64,000 nucleotides of DNA, from NCBI RefSeq assembly GCF_000235885.1, contig NZ_JH379474.1:1-64000 (forward strand), given 5' to 3'. How positions within the stretch are numbered: position 1 is the stretch's first letter; each line of letters opens with the position of its first letter. Below are positions 18,905 through 27,719 of this stretch, one piece after another. The stretch is from Leyella stercorea DSM 18206 (lineage in GTDB: Bacteria; Bacteroidota; Bacteroidia; Bacteroidales; Bacteroidaceae). A program made the position numbers and the translations under genes. The notes beneath the pieces are model-generated. The model had not been told where the DNA came from. It ran no database searches and was given only the letters and a program-made list of their open reading frames with translations.

Positions 18905-20422
18905 TTATTGATGCTGCTCACGCAGTAAATCGTTAACGGTCTTCACTGGATTAAATGTTCCGATTGGCACTTCTACAAAGATGGTGCTCCAATCGCTCAT
19001 CGCACCATTCCAAAGACCTGGAAGTTCGAGAGCCTTCAACTCCTTGCCATTCTTGCTCTTCGAAGAAATAAAACCAGTCTTCTTGTCAACGTACTCTGGC
19101 AGATTGAAACGATTGCCCTTATAGTCCTTTGTTGCACAAACAAGATCAACAGGATTGAAGTGAGTGCCTTCTTTGAACATACGTACATACTCCTCATTTT
19201 TCGTATCAATCTGACTCGACTCAAGAATCTGTGGACTAACAGTACCGTCACTATTATAGCAGAGGAACGGGCCGCCACCTGGCTCACCAACATTCTTAAC
19301 TACACCACAAACGCGAATAGGTCTATTAAACTTTATCTTGAGGTATTCAGCCAATTCGGCATCTGTTAGTTCTGCAGCGCCAGCCTTCTTACAGCACAAT
19401 GTTGTCTCAACGAAACGCAACATCTCTCCAAGTTTCTCGCGAGAAGGCACGCCAGCCTCGAGTTCGCGCAGATATTCGAACACCTTCTTCTGTGTGTCAA
19501 CAAGAACGCCAGCAATAAGCTTCTTGTACAAAACAGTCTCGTCCTTGATTCTATCCGGCACAACGTTGTCGATATTCTTGATGAATACAACGTCAGCCTC
19601 AATCTCGTTGAGGTTCTCAATGAGTGCGCCATGACCGCCTGGACGGAACAGCAATGTGCCGTCTTCGTTGCGGAAAGGCGTGTTATCCGGATTTGCTGCG
19701 ATAGTATCAGTACTTGGTTTCTGCTCAGAGAAGCTCACATTAAACTGCACATTGAACTTCTTTTCCATATAAGGAAGACTCTCCTCAACTTTCTTCTTGA
19801 AGAGTTCAAGATGGTCGTGCGAAACTGTGAAATGAATGTTTGCCTTACCGTCAGAACAAGCATAAAGTGCTGCTTCCACGAGATGCTCTTCCATTGGGGT
19901 ACGCGGACCATCCTCATACTGATGGAACAACAACAAGCCTTTTGGCAACTGACCATAGTTCAAACCCTTTGCCTCAAGCAGGTTGGCAACAACAGCCTTA
20001 TACTTGTCATGCTTGATAAGATCACAAACACACTCGCCTTCGTTCTCCTTACATTTAGCACAAAGAGCCTTCTTGAAAGCAAACTTCTTTATATTTTCAA
20101 AGAAGTATTTCTCAAAATCTGTTGTCGGCTCATCATAGTCAGCAGAAAGGAACGCAAAGAGATTCTTGAACATTCGGCTCGCAGCACCACTCGCTGGTAC
20201 GAACTTCACAATGGTGTGCTGATCACTAAGATAAGTAGCCCATTCGTTAACGAACTTCTCTACTTGTGCAGAATCAAGCGATAATATACCATTACCAACA
20301 GCTGCAGCTGCTTCTATCTTCAAAAACGGAAATCCCTCCTTTATCTCTGTGAGTTGATGTTTGATAGCTTCAGGTGTATTACCCCGCTGTGCTATCTGAT
20401 TTAAATCTTGGTTAGAAAACAT
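18905..20422 (-). CDS. DUF4301 family protein
   Basis: A 505-aa soluble protein that I recognise as DUF4301, a Bacteroidota-centred family without assigned function. KFVPASGAASRMFKNLFAFL (near residue 76) and LLFRPGGHGALIENLNEIEA (near residue 253) look like the glycine-rich loops of nucleotide-sugar pyrophosphorylase-type nucleotidyltransferases, as do VVFIKNIDNVVPD and VGEPGGGPFLCYN. This suggests a nucleotide- or sugar-phosphate-binding fold, by inference only. There is a Cys cluster in CAKCKENEGECVC. It is transcribed alone, divergently from ispE. Confidence 0.75.
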   Translation of the reverse strand: MFSNQDLNQIAQRGNTPEAIKHQLTEIKEGFPFLKIEAAAAVGNGILSLDSAQVEKFVNEWATYLSDQHTIVKFVPASGAASRMFKNLFAFLSADYDEPTTDFEKYFFENIKKFAFKKALCAKCKENEGECVCDLIKHDKYKAVVANLLEAKGLNYGQLPKGLLLFHQYEDGPRTPMEEHLVEAALYACSDGKANIHFTVSHDHLELFKKKVEESLPYMEKKFNVQFNVSFSEQKPSTDTIAANPDNTPFRNEDGTLLFRPGGHGALIENLNEIEADVVFIKNIDNVVPDRIKDETVLYKKLIAGVLVDTQKKVFEYLRELEAGVPSREKLGEMLRFVETTLCCKKAGAAELTDAELAEYLKIKFNRPIRVCGVVKNVGEPGGGPFLCYNSDGTVSPQILESSQIDTKNEEYVRMFKEGTHFNPVDLVCATKDYKGNRFNLPEYVDKKTGFISSKSKNGKELKALELPGLWNGAMSDWSTIFVEVPIGTFNPVKTVNDLLREQHQ

Positions 20423-20469
20423 AATATCGTAGTTTTTAGAATTAAAATCAAGCTTTGTTTTAACGCATA

Positions 20470-20477
20470 CAAATGTA
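20470..20477 (-). promoter_or_regulatory. -7 element for the DUF4301 gene
   Basis: On the minus strand TACATTTG fits TAnnTTTG, about 48 nt upstream of the start at 20422. No TTG stands at the expected distance. Confidence 0.45.
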
Positions 20478-20540
20478 AGGACTTTTTCTCAAACGAGGGA
20501 AAAAAACACGTAATATTTTATGATTTAGGATTATTATTTA

Positions 20541-20548
20541 TAATTTTG
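20541..20548 (+). promoter_or_regulatory. ispE -7 element
   Basis: TAATTTTG fits TAnnTTTG and lies 72 nt before the ispE start codon. Confidence 0.55.
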
Positions 20549-20620
20549 TAGTGTTAATGTCTCAACAATGATAGAACCTATATATAAAGGTATTGAATAA
20601 TGCAATTTAAATTATAAATT

Positions 20621-21466
20621 ATGATTAATTTTCCTTGTGCAAAAATAAATCTCGGACTCAATATCACTGAGAAACGCCCTGATGGTTACCACAACCTCGA
20701 AACCGTATTCTTCCCTATCCCACTCTGCGATGCTTTGGAGGTACAGGATATGAACAAAGCGTTTCCGTCAACACTTAATTGTGATTTGAAAGTGACTGGT
20801 AACGGTGTATGTTGCAACGAGGAAGACAATCTCATAACAAGAGCATACAACCTTCTTGCAACCGATTTCGATCTACCACGAGTTCATGCACATCTATATA
20901 AACACATTCCAACAGAAGCTGGACTTGGTGGAGGTTCGAGCGATGCTGCGTTCATGATAAAAATCTTGAACGACATGTACAAGCTAAAACTCGGCAGAGA
21001 GGATATGGAAAAATACGCTGCCAAATTGGGAGCAGATTGTGCTTTCTTCATCACAGCAGAACCTGCATACGCTGAGGGAATTGGCGAGATTTTATTACCG
21101 GTTAATATTGCAGAAAACAACCTTAAAGGCTATTATATAGTTGTAGTAAAACCATCATTGGCAATATCAACAAAAGAGGCATTTGCTCACATACGCCCTC
21201 ACAAGCCAAGCATTTCATGTAGAGAAATAGTTGCACAACCGATTGAAACATGGCGCAACCGACTGACAAATGACTTCGAAGACAGCATATTCCCCAACCA
21301 TCCCGAACTGGCAAACATCAAAAAGACTCTGTATAACATGGGAGCGGCATACGCACAGATGAGCGGAAGCGGCAGCAGTCTCTTCGGCATATTCAAGGAA
21401 AAGGTAGACAAATCGGTATTCGATAAGCAATTCCCCGACTGCAAGGTCTTTGTCCTTGACATTTAA
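20621..21466 (+). CDS. ispE: 4-diphosphocytidyl-2-C-methyl-D-erythritol kinase
   Basis: A 281-aa GHMP kinase that phosphorylates CDP-methylerythritol in the non-mevalonate isoprenoid pathway. Motifs: CAKINLGLNITEKRPDGYHN at the N-terminus, ATP-binding PTEAGLGGGSSDAAFMI, LGADCAFFI and C-terminal MSGSGSSLFGIF. Length is normal. It stands alone with its own promoter; no other isoprenoid gene is in the window. Confidence 0.95.
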   Translation: MINFPCAKINLGLNITEKRPDGYHNLETVFFPIPLCDALEVQDMNKAFPSTLNCDLKVTGNGVCCNEEDNLITRAYNLLATDFDLPRVHAHLYKHIPTEAGLGGGSSDAAFMIKILNDMYKLKLGREDMEKYAAKLGADCAFFITAEPAYAEGIGEILLPVNIAENNLKGYYIVVVKPSLAISTKEAFAHIRPHKPSISCREIVAQPIETWRNRLTNDFEDSIFPNHPELANIKKTLYNMGAAYAQMSGSGSSLFGIFKEKVDKSVFDKQFPDCKVFVLDI

Positions 21467-21552
21467 TGATTGCAGAACGCAGTAATTCAAGTCTATACAT
21501 ATATTTGTAGCTGACATACAAACGGAATAGAAACTATATAAATTCAAAATAA

Positions 21553-22449
21553 ATGCGCAATACAAACAAGACATACAAGACACAAGGTGGCGACAATCTC
21601 GTTATCAACGTGAAGGAGAACGCTCCCCTGCTCGAATATCTCATCAATAACGTGAGCGAGAGCCGCTCCAAGCTGAAGGCAACGCTGCAAGGTCGTGGCA
21701 TTGCCGTGAACGGAAGAATGGTAACTCAGTTCGACTACCAGCTTAAGGCAGGCGACAAGATTACAATCAGTCGCCACAAGAAGCAGAACCAGTTCAAGAG
21801 TCGCTACGTTAAGATTGTATACGAAGACAGATGGCTCGTAGTTGTAGAGAAGAATATCGGCATCCTGTCGATGGCAGCAGGCCATTCTTCGCTCAATGTG
21901 AAGTCTGTTCTCGACGACTACTTCCTCAAGTCGCGCCAGAAGTGCCGCGCTCACGTTGTTCACCGACTCGACCGCGACACAAGCGGACTTATGGTCTACG
22001 CTAAGGACATTGATACAGAACAGATATTGGAGCACAACTGGCACCAAATTGTTTACGACCGCCGTTATGTAGCTGTTGTAAGTGGCGAGATGGAGCAAGA
22101 GAATGGTACCATTGCCAACTGGCTGAAGGACAACAAGGCATACATAACCTATTCGTCACCAACTGACAATGGTGGCAAATATGCTGTCACACATTTCCAG
22201 GTACTCAATCGTACTACCGAACACTCACTCGTAGAGTATAAGCTCGAGACTGGTCGCAAGAATCAGATACGTGTACATTCTGCCGACATGGGGCATCCTG
22301 TTTGTGGAGATGTGAAATATGGCAACGGAGACGACCCATTGCACCGCTTATGCCTACATGCATACATGCTCTGCTTCACACATCCGGTGACTGGCGAACC
22401 AATGGAGTTCTCTACCCCTATCCCAACCATATTCAGAAGTTTGTTCTAA
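21553..22449 (+). CDS. RluA-family pseudouridine synthase
   Basis: A 298-aa protein with an N-terminal S4-like RNA-binding segment (residues about 20-75, RSKLKATLQGRGIAVNGRMV) and an RluA catalytic domain. The catalytic Asp is in HRLDRDTSGLMVYAKD, with ETGRKNQIRVHSADMGHPV and a closing LHRLCLHA strand. It isomerises uridine in rRNA or tRNA. The target (RluA, RluC or RluD site) cannot be read from the sequence. TATATTTG at 21500-21507 is a possible -7 element. A strong terminator follows. Confidence 0.88.
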   Translation: MRNTNKTYKTQGGDNLVINVKENAPLLEYLINNVSESRSKLKATLQGRGIAVNGRMVTQFDYQLKAGDKITISRHKKQNQFKSRYVKIVYEDRWLVVVEKNIGILSMAAGHSSLNVKSVLDDYFLKSRQKCRAHVVHRLDRDTSGLMVYAKDIDTEQILEHNWHQIVYDRRYVAVVSGEMEQENGTIANWLKDNKAYITYSSPTDNGGKYAVTHFQVLNRTTEHSLVEYKLETGRKNQIRVHSADMGHPVCGDVKYGNGDDPLHRLCLHAYMLCFTHPVTGEPMEFSTPIPTIFRSLF

Positions 22450-22459
22450 TCATATGAGT

Positions 22460-22492
22460 AAATCTGTGCCTAATAAATTAGGCACAGATTTT
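22460..22492 (+). terminator. Intrinsic terminator of the pseudouridine synthase gene
   Basis: A perfect 14-bp stem (22460-22473 with 22478-22491) with a 4-nt loop (TAAA), beginning 10 nt after the stop codon, with a few T residues at its end. Confidence 0.85.
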
Positions 22493-22548
22493 GCATATTG
22501 ACTTATGAACAATAACAACAAACACATATACAATTGGAGGTAAAGACT

Positions 22549-23238
22549 ATGGCATTTATTGATTATTACAAAATACTTGGCGTAGACCGCAACATTCCAC
22601 AAGACCAAGTGCGCGAAGCTTACCGCAAAAGAGCTAAGCTGTTCCATCCGGATCTGCACCCTAACGACCCGAAAGCAAAGGCAAAGTTCCAAGCGCTAAA
22701 CGAGGCGTATGACGTTATTTCTGACCCTGAAAAGCGCAAAAAGTACGACCAATATGGCGAACGCTGGCGCGAAGCCGACGCTTATGCACAACAAGGCGGA
22801 GCTGGCGGTCAGCAGTATTGGAGCAGCAACGGTGGCGGTTCGCCATTCGAGGGCTTCGACTTCTCAAGTTTCGGCGAAGGCGGAGGAGGCTTCTCAAGCT
22901 TCTTCCAAGACTTGTTCGGCGCAAAAGCAGGTCGCACACATAGCCGCACACGCAGCTCGGCACGACAGAATACGGGCGAGATGAACGCCAACGTGAATAT
23001 CGATCTATACACAGCCCTACTCGGCGGCGAGGTTATTATACAACTTGGTAATGGTTCAAAGATAAAACTGAAAGTAAAGCCAGAAACACAAAATGGTACG
23101 AAGGTTCGCTTGCGTGGAAAGGGATACGACCGAGGCGACGGCACTATGGGTGACCTCATCATCACATACAATGTGAAGCTGCCCACAAACCTCAGCGAAC
23201 GACAAAAACAGCTGCTTAAAGAAATGCAACAAAGTTAG
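22549..23238 (+). CDS. CbpA/DnaJ-like J-domain protein with a single C-terminal domain
   Basis: A 229-aa co-chaperone that should stimulate the Hsp70 ATPase. Residues 1-65 are a J domain with the HPD motif in FHPDLHPND. Residues about 75-140 are Gly/Phe/Ser-rich. Residues about 150-229 form one beta-sandwich client-binding domain (NVNIDLYTALLGGEVIIQLG and LRGKGYDRGDGTMGDLII). Full CbpA/DnaJ proteins have two such domains and are about 300 aa or longer. The start at 22549 follows GGAGG (22536-22540), one of the few Shine-Dalgarno-like sites in the window; a frame from a TTG at 22534 would run through it. No cbpM-like partner is adjacent. Confidence 0.85.
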   Translation: MAFIDYYKILGVDRNIPQDQVREAYRKRAKLFHPDLHPNDPKAKAKFQALNEAYDVISDPEKRKKYDQYGERWREADAYAQQGGAGGQQYWSSNGGGSPFEGFDFSSFGEGGGGFSSFFQDLFGAKAGRTHSRTRSSARQNTGEMNANVNIDLYTALLGGEVIIQLGNGSKIKLKVKPETQNGTKVRLRGKGYDRGDGTMGDLIITYNVKLPTNLSERQKQLLKEMQQS

Positions 23239-23277
23239 ATACAGAAACCCATTCTTCATAAATGAAGAAAAAGCAAT

Positions 23278-23310
23278 AAGGGTGACAATGTGCGAAACAT
23301 TGTCACCCTT
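23278..23310. terminator. Bidirectional terminator between the J-protein gene and rplT
   Basis: A perfect 14-bp stem (23278-23291 with 23297-23310) with a 5-nt loop (GCGAA), in the convergent gap. A smaller hairpin, TTCTTCAT with ATGAAGAA, precedes it at 23252-23269. Confidence 0.85.
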
Positions 23311-23353
23311 ATTATATTTTGAGATAATTAAATCTTACCTATGAGGTTTCGAT

Positions 23354-23698
23354 TTACTTTACCTTCTCTACGATAGCCTTGAAAGCCTCTGGGTTGTTAA
23401 CAGCGAGGTCAGCGAGTACCTTGCGATTAATCTCGATACCAGCCTTGTGAAGAGCACCCATAAGTGTAGAGTAGCTCATATTCTCAAGACGAGCAGCAGC
23501 GTTGATACGCTGAATCCACAATGCACGGAATGTGCGCTTCTTGTTACGACGATCGCGGTATGCGTATGTGAGACCCTTTTCCCAAGTGTTCTTCGCTACT
23601 GTCCAAACATTCTTTCTTGCACCATAGTAACCCTTGGTGAGCTTCAGGATTCTTGTTCTCTTTGCTTTTGAAGCAACATGATTGACTGATCTTGGCAT
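23354..23698 (-). CDS. rplT: 50S ribosomal protein L20
   Basis: A 114-aa basic 23S rRNA-binding protein essential for early 50S assembly. It begins [20 protein letters not shown] and includes [11 protein letters not shown] and [20 protein letters not shown], all typical. It is the last gene of infC-rpmI-rplT. In other bacteria L20 represses this operon through its leader; I did not identify such a site here. Confidence 0.97.
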   Translation of the reverse strand: MPRSVNHVASKAKRTRILKLTKGYYGARKNVWTVAKNTWEKGLTYAYRDRRNKKRTFRALWIQRINAAARLENMSYSTLMGALHKAGIEINRKVLADLAVNNPEAFKAIVEKVK

Positions 23699-23735
23699 AG
23701 TTTTTTCTTTCCTTTAAATGTTTTGACTAATAAAA

Positions 23736-23933
23736 TTAACGGAGGCAGAGCAAATCACGAACCTGCTTAAGGTTGCTGTTGTCTACGATTGTCTGATGAA
23801 CCAGATTTCTCTTCTGCTTCTTTGTCTTCTTAGTCAGAATGTGACTGTGATAAGCGTGATGACGCTTAATCTTACCTGTACCGGTAAAGCGGAATCTCTT
23901 CTTTGCACCGGAGTTAGTCTTTACTTTTGGCAT
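23736..23933 (-). CDS. rpmI: 50S ribosomal protein L35
   Basis: A 65-aa basic protein, [14 protein letters not shown] at the N-terminus and [19 protein letters not shown] in the middle. The start at 23933 gives the family's usual length; a frame 24 codons longer exists but its extra residues look like leader sequence. It sits between infC and rplT. Confidence 0.96.
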   Translation of the reverse strand: MPKVKTNSGAKKRFRFTGTGKIKRHHAYHSHILTKKTKKQKRNLVHQTIVDNSNLKQVRDLLCLR

Positions 23934-24020
23934 TTTTGTTAATTTTAAATTGTTATTTATTATATGTGGCAACGCATATACCAAGGCGTTACGCACATTT
24001 ATCATGTTGTCTCTGTTTGC

Positions 24021-24710
24021 TTATTCCTCGCCTGTGAGAGCTTTGAGAGCCTCTGCACTTACTTTAGCGTTAGCAAGAAGTCCACCGTTTGTCGGCATCT
24101 CCTCTACTCCGTTCTCCGTTTCCTTTGCAGAGCGAGCTTCAGCCTCACGCTTCTCGCGATCCATCTTTTGCTGACTCTTTTTTACAACACCAGCTTTCTT
24201 TGGTGCGAGATAAAGGAACATCTTCTTTCCATCGAGCTTCGGAAGCTGTTCAACCTTTGCATATTCCTCAAGATCGTTAGCAAAGCGCAACAAAAGCACC
24301 TCACCCTGCTCCTTAAAGAGGATTGAACGACCGCGGAAGAAAACGTAAGCACGAACCTTATTACCTTCTGAAAGGAACTCCTGTGCGTGCTTCAACTTAA
24401 AGTTGTAGTCGTGTTCATCAGTCTGCGGTCCGAAACGGATCTCCTTGATTTCAACCTTAGCCTGCTTAGCTTTCATCTCTTTCGCATGTTTCTTCTGCTG
24501 ATAGAGGAACTTGCTATAGTCAATGAGTCGACAAACAGGAGGTTGTGCGTTAGGAGAAATCTCCACGAGATCTACGCCTTGTTCGCGTGCCATTTCAAGA
24601 GCACTGCGAGTTGCCATAACGGTTGAACCACCTTCACTTACTACACGTACTTCCCGAACGCGAATTTGCTCATTCACGCGGTACTGGTTTTTCATTTTGT
24701 CATTCTTCAT
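24021..24710 (-). CDS. infC: Translation initiation factor IF-3
   Basis: A 229-aa IF-3 that binds the 30S subunit and checks start codon-initiator tRNA pairing. The N domain includes [13 protein letters not shown] and [20 protein letters not shown]. The C domain includes [20 protein letters not shown] and [11 protein letters not shown]. The C-terminal tail after residue about 180 ([15 protein letters not shown] onward) is longer than in E. coli IF-3 (180 aa). It starts with ATG here, not the rare AUU of E. coli; Met1 or Met6 could be the start. It heads the infC-rpmI-rplT operon. Confidence 0.95.
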   Translation of the reverse strand: MKNDKMKNQYRVNEQIRVREVRVVSEGGSTVMATRSALEMAREQGVDLVEISPNAQPPVCRLIDYSKFLYQQKKHAKEMKAKQAKVEIKEIRFGPQTDEHDYNFKLKHAQEFLSEGNKVRAYVFFRGRSILFKEQGEVLLLRFANDLEEYAKVEQLPKLDGKKMFLYLAPKKAGVVKKSQQKMDREKREAEARSAKETENGVEEMPTNGGLLANAKVSAEALKALTGEE

Positions 24711-24748
24711 TAAACTATTTTTGATAAGCTAATTCTTTTAAGCGGGTG

Positions 24749-24778
24749 CAAAGTTACCTATTTTTAGCCGACCTGCAA
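24749..24778 (-). promoter_or_regulatory. Promoter of infC-rpmI-rplT
   Basis: TTG (24778-24776), a 19-nt gap, then TAACTTTG (24756-24749) on the minus strand, a near-ideal Bacteroidota promoter about 40 nt upstream of infC. The short leader leaves little room for an L20-type autoregulatory structure. Confidence 0.75.
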
Positions 24779-24831
24779 AATATTTTTGGCGCTTTTTTGT
24801 CATACAACACGCACATCTTCAATAATTTTTA

Positions 24832-24839
24832 TAATTTTG
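24832..24839 (+). promoter_or_regulatory. -7 element of DUF4491-rlmH
   Basis: TAATTTTG fits TAnnTTTG and ends 21 nt before the start at 24861. Frames that start further upstream (24786) would include this promoter. Confidence 0.6.
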
Positions 24840-24860
24840 CATCAAAACACGTATAAAAAT

Positions 24861-25169
24861 ATGGAGAATGTACATTTTACGGGACTTTCGATAGCTATCA
24901 GCACGTTCTTGGTTATCGGACTGTTCCACCCCATTGTCATTAAAGTAGAATACTATTTCGGTGTCCGCCTTTGGTGGATTTTCCTCCTTGCAGGCATCGC
25001 ATTCATAGTAGGTTCCATGCTTATGGCTAATGTCATAGCTTCTTCGATTCTTGGCGTGCTCGGAGCTTCTTGCCTGTGGAGCATAGGCGAGTTGTTCGAG
25101 CAGAAGCAACGCGTGAAGAAGGGCTGGTTTCCTATGAACCCCAAGAGAAAGGAGGAGTATGAAGACTGA
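24861..25169 (+). CDS. DUF4491 family small membrane protein
   Basis: A 102-aa integral membrane protein with about three hydrophobic segments (GLSIAISTFLVIGLFHPIVI, LWWIFLLAGIAFIVGSML, and VIASSILGVLGASCLW). It ends in a conserved cytosolic tail, GELFEQKQRV then KKGWFPMNPKRK. I recognise the tail and size as DUF4491, found mainly in Bacteroidota; function unknown. The gene overlaps rlmH by 11 nt, so the two are translationally linked. The start at 24861 is placed after the -7 element. Confidence 0.75.
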   Translation: MENVHFTGLSIAISTFLVIGLFHPIVIKVEYYFGVRLWWIFLLAGIAFIVGSMLMANVIASSILGVLGASCLWSIGELFEQKQRVKKGWFPMNPKRKEEYED

Positions 25170-25629
25170 GCTGATACTTGTCGGCAAGACCAACGACAAA
25201 CTCTACATAAACGGCATTAAGGACTACACGGAGCGCATCTCGCACTACATGCCTTTCAACATAACCACCATCCCTGCCCTTAAGAACACGAAGAACCTCA
25301 GCGAGGACCAGCAGAAACAGGCTGAAGGCGAACAGATCCTGCGACTCATACAGCCGTCTGACACGGTTGTTTTGCTCGACGAGCACGGAACTGAGCGCAC
25401 AAGTATGGAGATTGGTGCATGGCTTCAGAAGAAGCAGCAGACAGCCCGCCGACTTATCTTCGTCATCGGCGGACCGTATGGTTTTTCCGATGCCGTGTAC
25501 AAACGTTCGGACGAAATGATTTCACTCTCACGAATGACATTCTCTCATCAAATGGTGCGACTGATATTCACCGAGCAACTATATCGCGCCTGCACTATCA
25601 TAAAGGGCGAGAGCTACCATCACGAATAA
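25159..25629 (+). CDS. rlmH: 23S rRNA (pseudouridine1915-N3)-methyltransferase
   Basis: A 156-aa SPOUT-fold methyltransferase that uses SAM to methylate N3 of pseudouridine 1915 in helix 69 of 23S rRNA. Motifs: LLDEHGTERTS, VIGGPYGFSDAVYKRSDEMI and the C-terminal SRMTFSHQMVRLIFTEQLYR and RACTIIKGESYHHE knot region. Length matches E. coli RlmH (155 aa). Confidence 0.95.
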   Translation: MKTELILVGKTNDKLYINGIKDYTERISHYMPFNITTIPALKNTKNLSEDQQKQAEGEQILRLIQPSDTVVLLDEHGTERTSMEIGAWLQKKQQTARRLIFVIGGPYGFSDAVYKRSDEMISLSRMTFSHQMVRLIFTEQLYRACTIIKGESYHHE

Positions 25630-25653
25630 CCCGACAGCAACAGACAAAAGAAC

Positions 25654-25792
25654 AAGAAGAGTGTGCCTAAATGACCTTGAGCATCATACGTAACGGTCGA
25701 CGCGGATGCTCGTAACGGCCGATGCGGATGCTCGTAACGGTCGATGCAGATGCTCGCAGCCTATGATTATTGGCTTTTGACACGCCCTTCTT
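25654..25792. terminator. Terminator-like hairpin with an inserted repeat array
   Basis: Left arm 25654-25671 and right arm 25775-25792 pair imperfectly (about 13 of 18 positions, plus G-U pairs; cores AAGAAG and GTGTG). They enclose a loop of about 103 nt that contains the 22-bp repeats. The arms resemble those at 15243-15305. The position between the convergent rlmH and lrgB genes fits a bidirectional terminator. Confidence 0.5.
25689..25754. repeat. Three tandem 22-bp repeats
   Basis: Units at 25689-25710, 25711-25732 and 25733-25754 all begin CGTAACGG and end GATGCT. They differ at only a few positions each. The 22-bp pitch is the same as in the three 74-bp elements, but the sequence is different and there is no clear inverted box; GAGCATC at 25680-25686 is an inverted match to the unit ends. 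Confidence 0.85.
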
Positions 25793-25830
25793 ACATTTTA
25801 TACTTTCTACTTTTATAATTCGCAGGCGGT

Positions 25831-26523
25831 CTACACGCCCAGCAATGGGATTATAGACGGCGTGAGCAACGATGTAAGGATGCCATTAAGCGTCAGTCCG
25901 AGACTGGCGTATGCTCCGTGTACTGGACTCTTCTCCATCGCTGTAGCCGTGCCCACAGCATGAGCTGCCGTTCCCATAGATAAGCCTTGTGCTACGGGCG
26001 ATTTCACACGCGCAAAACCCATCGTGCGATAGCCACACACGGCACACATCAAACCAACACAGACCACTACAGCTGCCGTAAGCGGAGGAATACCACCTAT
26101 ACTCTTTGTCACCTCCATTGCAATCGGCGTAGTTACCGATTTCGATGCAAGCGAGAGTATCACTTCGCGCGACGCTCCCATCGCTTTAGCGATGTACACT
26201 ACAGACACGATACCTACTACGCATCCGATAAACTCGCAAAGAAGTATCGGCGTGAGCTGCTTCTTTATCGTAGAGAGCTGCATATAGAGAGGCACGCCGA
26301 GTGCCACAACGGCCGGACGCAGCCAGAATTCAATCATTTTTCCACTCTGATTGTACGTTTCATAACTCACGCCCGTTACCTTCAGAAACACTATAAGACA
26401 GCATATCGACACGAGTATAGGGTTCATCACCACCCAACCTGTCCAACGACGCAATAGCTTACCAAAAAAATATGTGCCAAACGTGAGTGCTATGAGAAAA
26501 AACTCGTTTGAAAAATATTCCAT
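25831..26523 (-). CDS. lrgB: LrgB/CidB family membrane protein
   Basis: A 230-aa polytopic protein with LrgB motifs: MNPILVSICCLIVFLKVTGV, KMIEFWLRPAVVALGVPLY, LASKSVTTPIAMEVTKSIGG and GTAAHAVGTATAMEKSP. LrgB proteins work with LrgA in the holin-like control of autolysis or, in several bacteria and plastids, in transport of small organic acids. It begins 4 nt after the lrgA stop codon, so the two are coupled. Confidence 0.9.
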   Translation of the reverse strand: MEYFSNEFFLIALTFGTYFFGKLLRRWTGWVVMNPILVSICCLIVFLKVTGVSYETYNQSGKMIEFWLRPAVVALGVPLYMQLSTIKKQLTPILLCEFIGCVVGIVSVVYIAKAMGASREVILSLASKSVTTPIAMEVTKSIGGIPPLTAAVVVCVGLMCAVCGYRTMGFARVKSPVAQGLSMGTAAHAVGTATAMEKSPVHGAYASLGLTLNGILTSLLTPSIIPLLGV

Positions 26524-26527
26524 ATCC

Positions 26528-26884
26528 CTATCCTTTCAATTTGTCTTTTGCTTTACCGTAAAACTGATGTACCCAACCCGTAACAGCCAACACAAGTATG
26601 GTTGACACCACCGTAGACACAACTATTGGCAGAAGCTGCGCCTTGATAATATCAAAATAGAGCATGATGGCAACTCCTGGCGGAACGAAGAAGAAACCGA
26701 TATTACCAACGAGGAAGTCTGAAATACTGCGCACCCACTCAAGTCGTATCACCTTCAACTTCAAAAGCAAAGTCAAAAGCAACATTCCGAGAATACTTGA
26801 CGGAAGCGGAATGTGGGTGAGATAGATGACAAGCTCACCCAAGGCAAGGCAACCGAAAAGGATTGCCAACTGTCTAATCATCAT
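26528..26884 (-). CDS. lrgA: LrgA/CidA family holin-like protein
   Basis: A 118-aa protein with four hydrophobic segments and the LrgA/CidA signature: IPLPSSILGMLLLTLLLKLK, then DFLVGNIGFFFVPPGVAIML. It pairs with LrgB encoded directly downstream. No lytSR-type regulator is adjacent. Confidence 0.9.
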   Translation of the reverse strand: MMIRQLAILFGCLALGELVIYLTHIPLPSSILGMLLLTLLLKLKVIRLEWVRSISDFLVGNIGFFFVPPGVAIMLYFDIIKAQLLPIVVSTVVSTILVLAVTGWVHQFYGKAKDKLKG

Positions 26885-26929
26885 AATACCTGAAAACCTT
26901 TAAACCTAAATGTTATTCTAAATCGACTG

Positions 26930-26937
26930 CAAAGTTA
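26930..26937 (-). promoter_or_regulatory. lrgAB -7 element
   Basis: TAACTTTG on the minus strand, about 46 nt upstream of lrgA. Confidence 0.6.
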
Positions 26938-27056
26938 AGATTTTTTAATAACATGACACAACAAAAGCGGCTGTTTTCTCTGGCAAAAGTAACTTTTTTG
27001 CCCTTGTTCCTGTTTTATAGCTAACGGAACTAATACTATAGGTTTATATTTATAAT

Positions 27057-27089
27057 CATTAGTGTCCCGTTAAAATCGGGACACTAATG
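27057..27089. terminator. Terminator of the deoxynucleoside kinase genes
   Basis: A perfect 13-bp stem (27057-27069 with 27077-27089) with a 7-nt loop, 7 nt past the stop codon at 27097 on the minus strand. Confidence 0.75.
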
Positions 27090-27096
27090 TATAAGA

Positions 27097-27711
27097 CTAT
27101 TTAAAAAGTCCGAAGAGCATTGCATCAATCTTGTCTGTAATGCTGCGGAAGGCTTCTGTATCCGACTCGAACTTCATGGTGTCGCCATCAACAATGATGA
27201 GTTTACCTTTGTATCCTTTAATCCATTGCTCGTAGCGCTCGTTCAATCCTGTAAGGTAATCGATGCGGATTGTCTGCTCGCATTCACGTCCACGCTTACC
27301 AATCTGATTGATGAGATTAGGCACCGTAGAACGGATGTAAATCATGAGATCGGGAAGTTTAACGAGGGTCATCATTGTATCGAAGAGGTCTGAATAGTTG
27401 TTGAAGTCGCGGTCGGACATGTATCCTTGTCCATGAAGGTTCGGTGCAAAGATACAAGCATCTTCGAAAATGGTGCGGTCCTGTATTATATCCTTATCAC
27501 TTTGGTTTATCTCGACCACCTCTTTAAAGCGTTTGTTGAGAAAGTATATCTGCAGATTGAACGACCACCGCGACATATCACGATAGAAATCGTCGAGGTA
27601 GGGATTATGTTCTACGGGCTCGAAACGGGGTGACCAGTTGTATCTTTTTGCCAACATCTTGGTCAGTGTGGTCTTGCCACTGCCGATGTTTCCGGCTACT
27701 GCTATGTGCAT
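27097..27711 (-). CDS. Deoxynucleoside kinase, downstream copy
   Basis: A 204-aa dNK-family enzyme that transfers phosphate from ATP to the 5' hydroxyl of a deoxynucleoside (salvage). Motifs: P-loop GNIGSGKTTLTKML at residue 7, IIQDRTIFED (DR[ST] motif after the catalytic acid region) and the lid GKRGRECEQTIRIDYLTGLN. It is a clear paralogue of the next gene upstream. Substrate specificity (dG, dA or dC) cannot be read here. Tandem dNK pairs exist in other bacteria, where some form heterodimers. Confidence 0.88.
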   Translation of the reverse strand: MHIAVAGNIGSGKTTLTKMLAKRYNWSPRFEPVEHNPYLDDFYRDMSRWSFNLQIYFLNKRFKEVVEINQSDKDIIQDRTIFEDACIFAPNLHGQGYMSDRDFNNYSDLFDTMMTLVKLPDLMIYIRSTVPNLINQIGKRGRECEQTIRIDYLTGLNERYEQWIKGYKGKLIIVDGDTMKFESDTEAFRSITDKIDAMLFGLFK

Positions 27712-27719
27712 CGTTGTTC

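Noticed and set aside
25689-25754. CRISPR array
   Set aside because: Units of 22 bp follow each other directly with no unique spacers, there are only three, and no cas gene is near.
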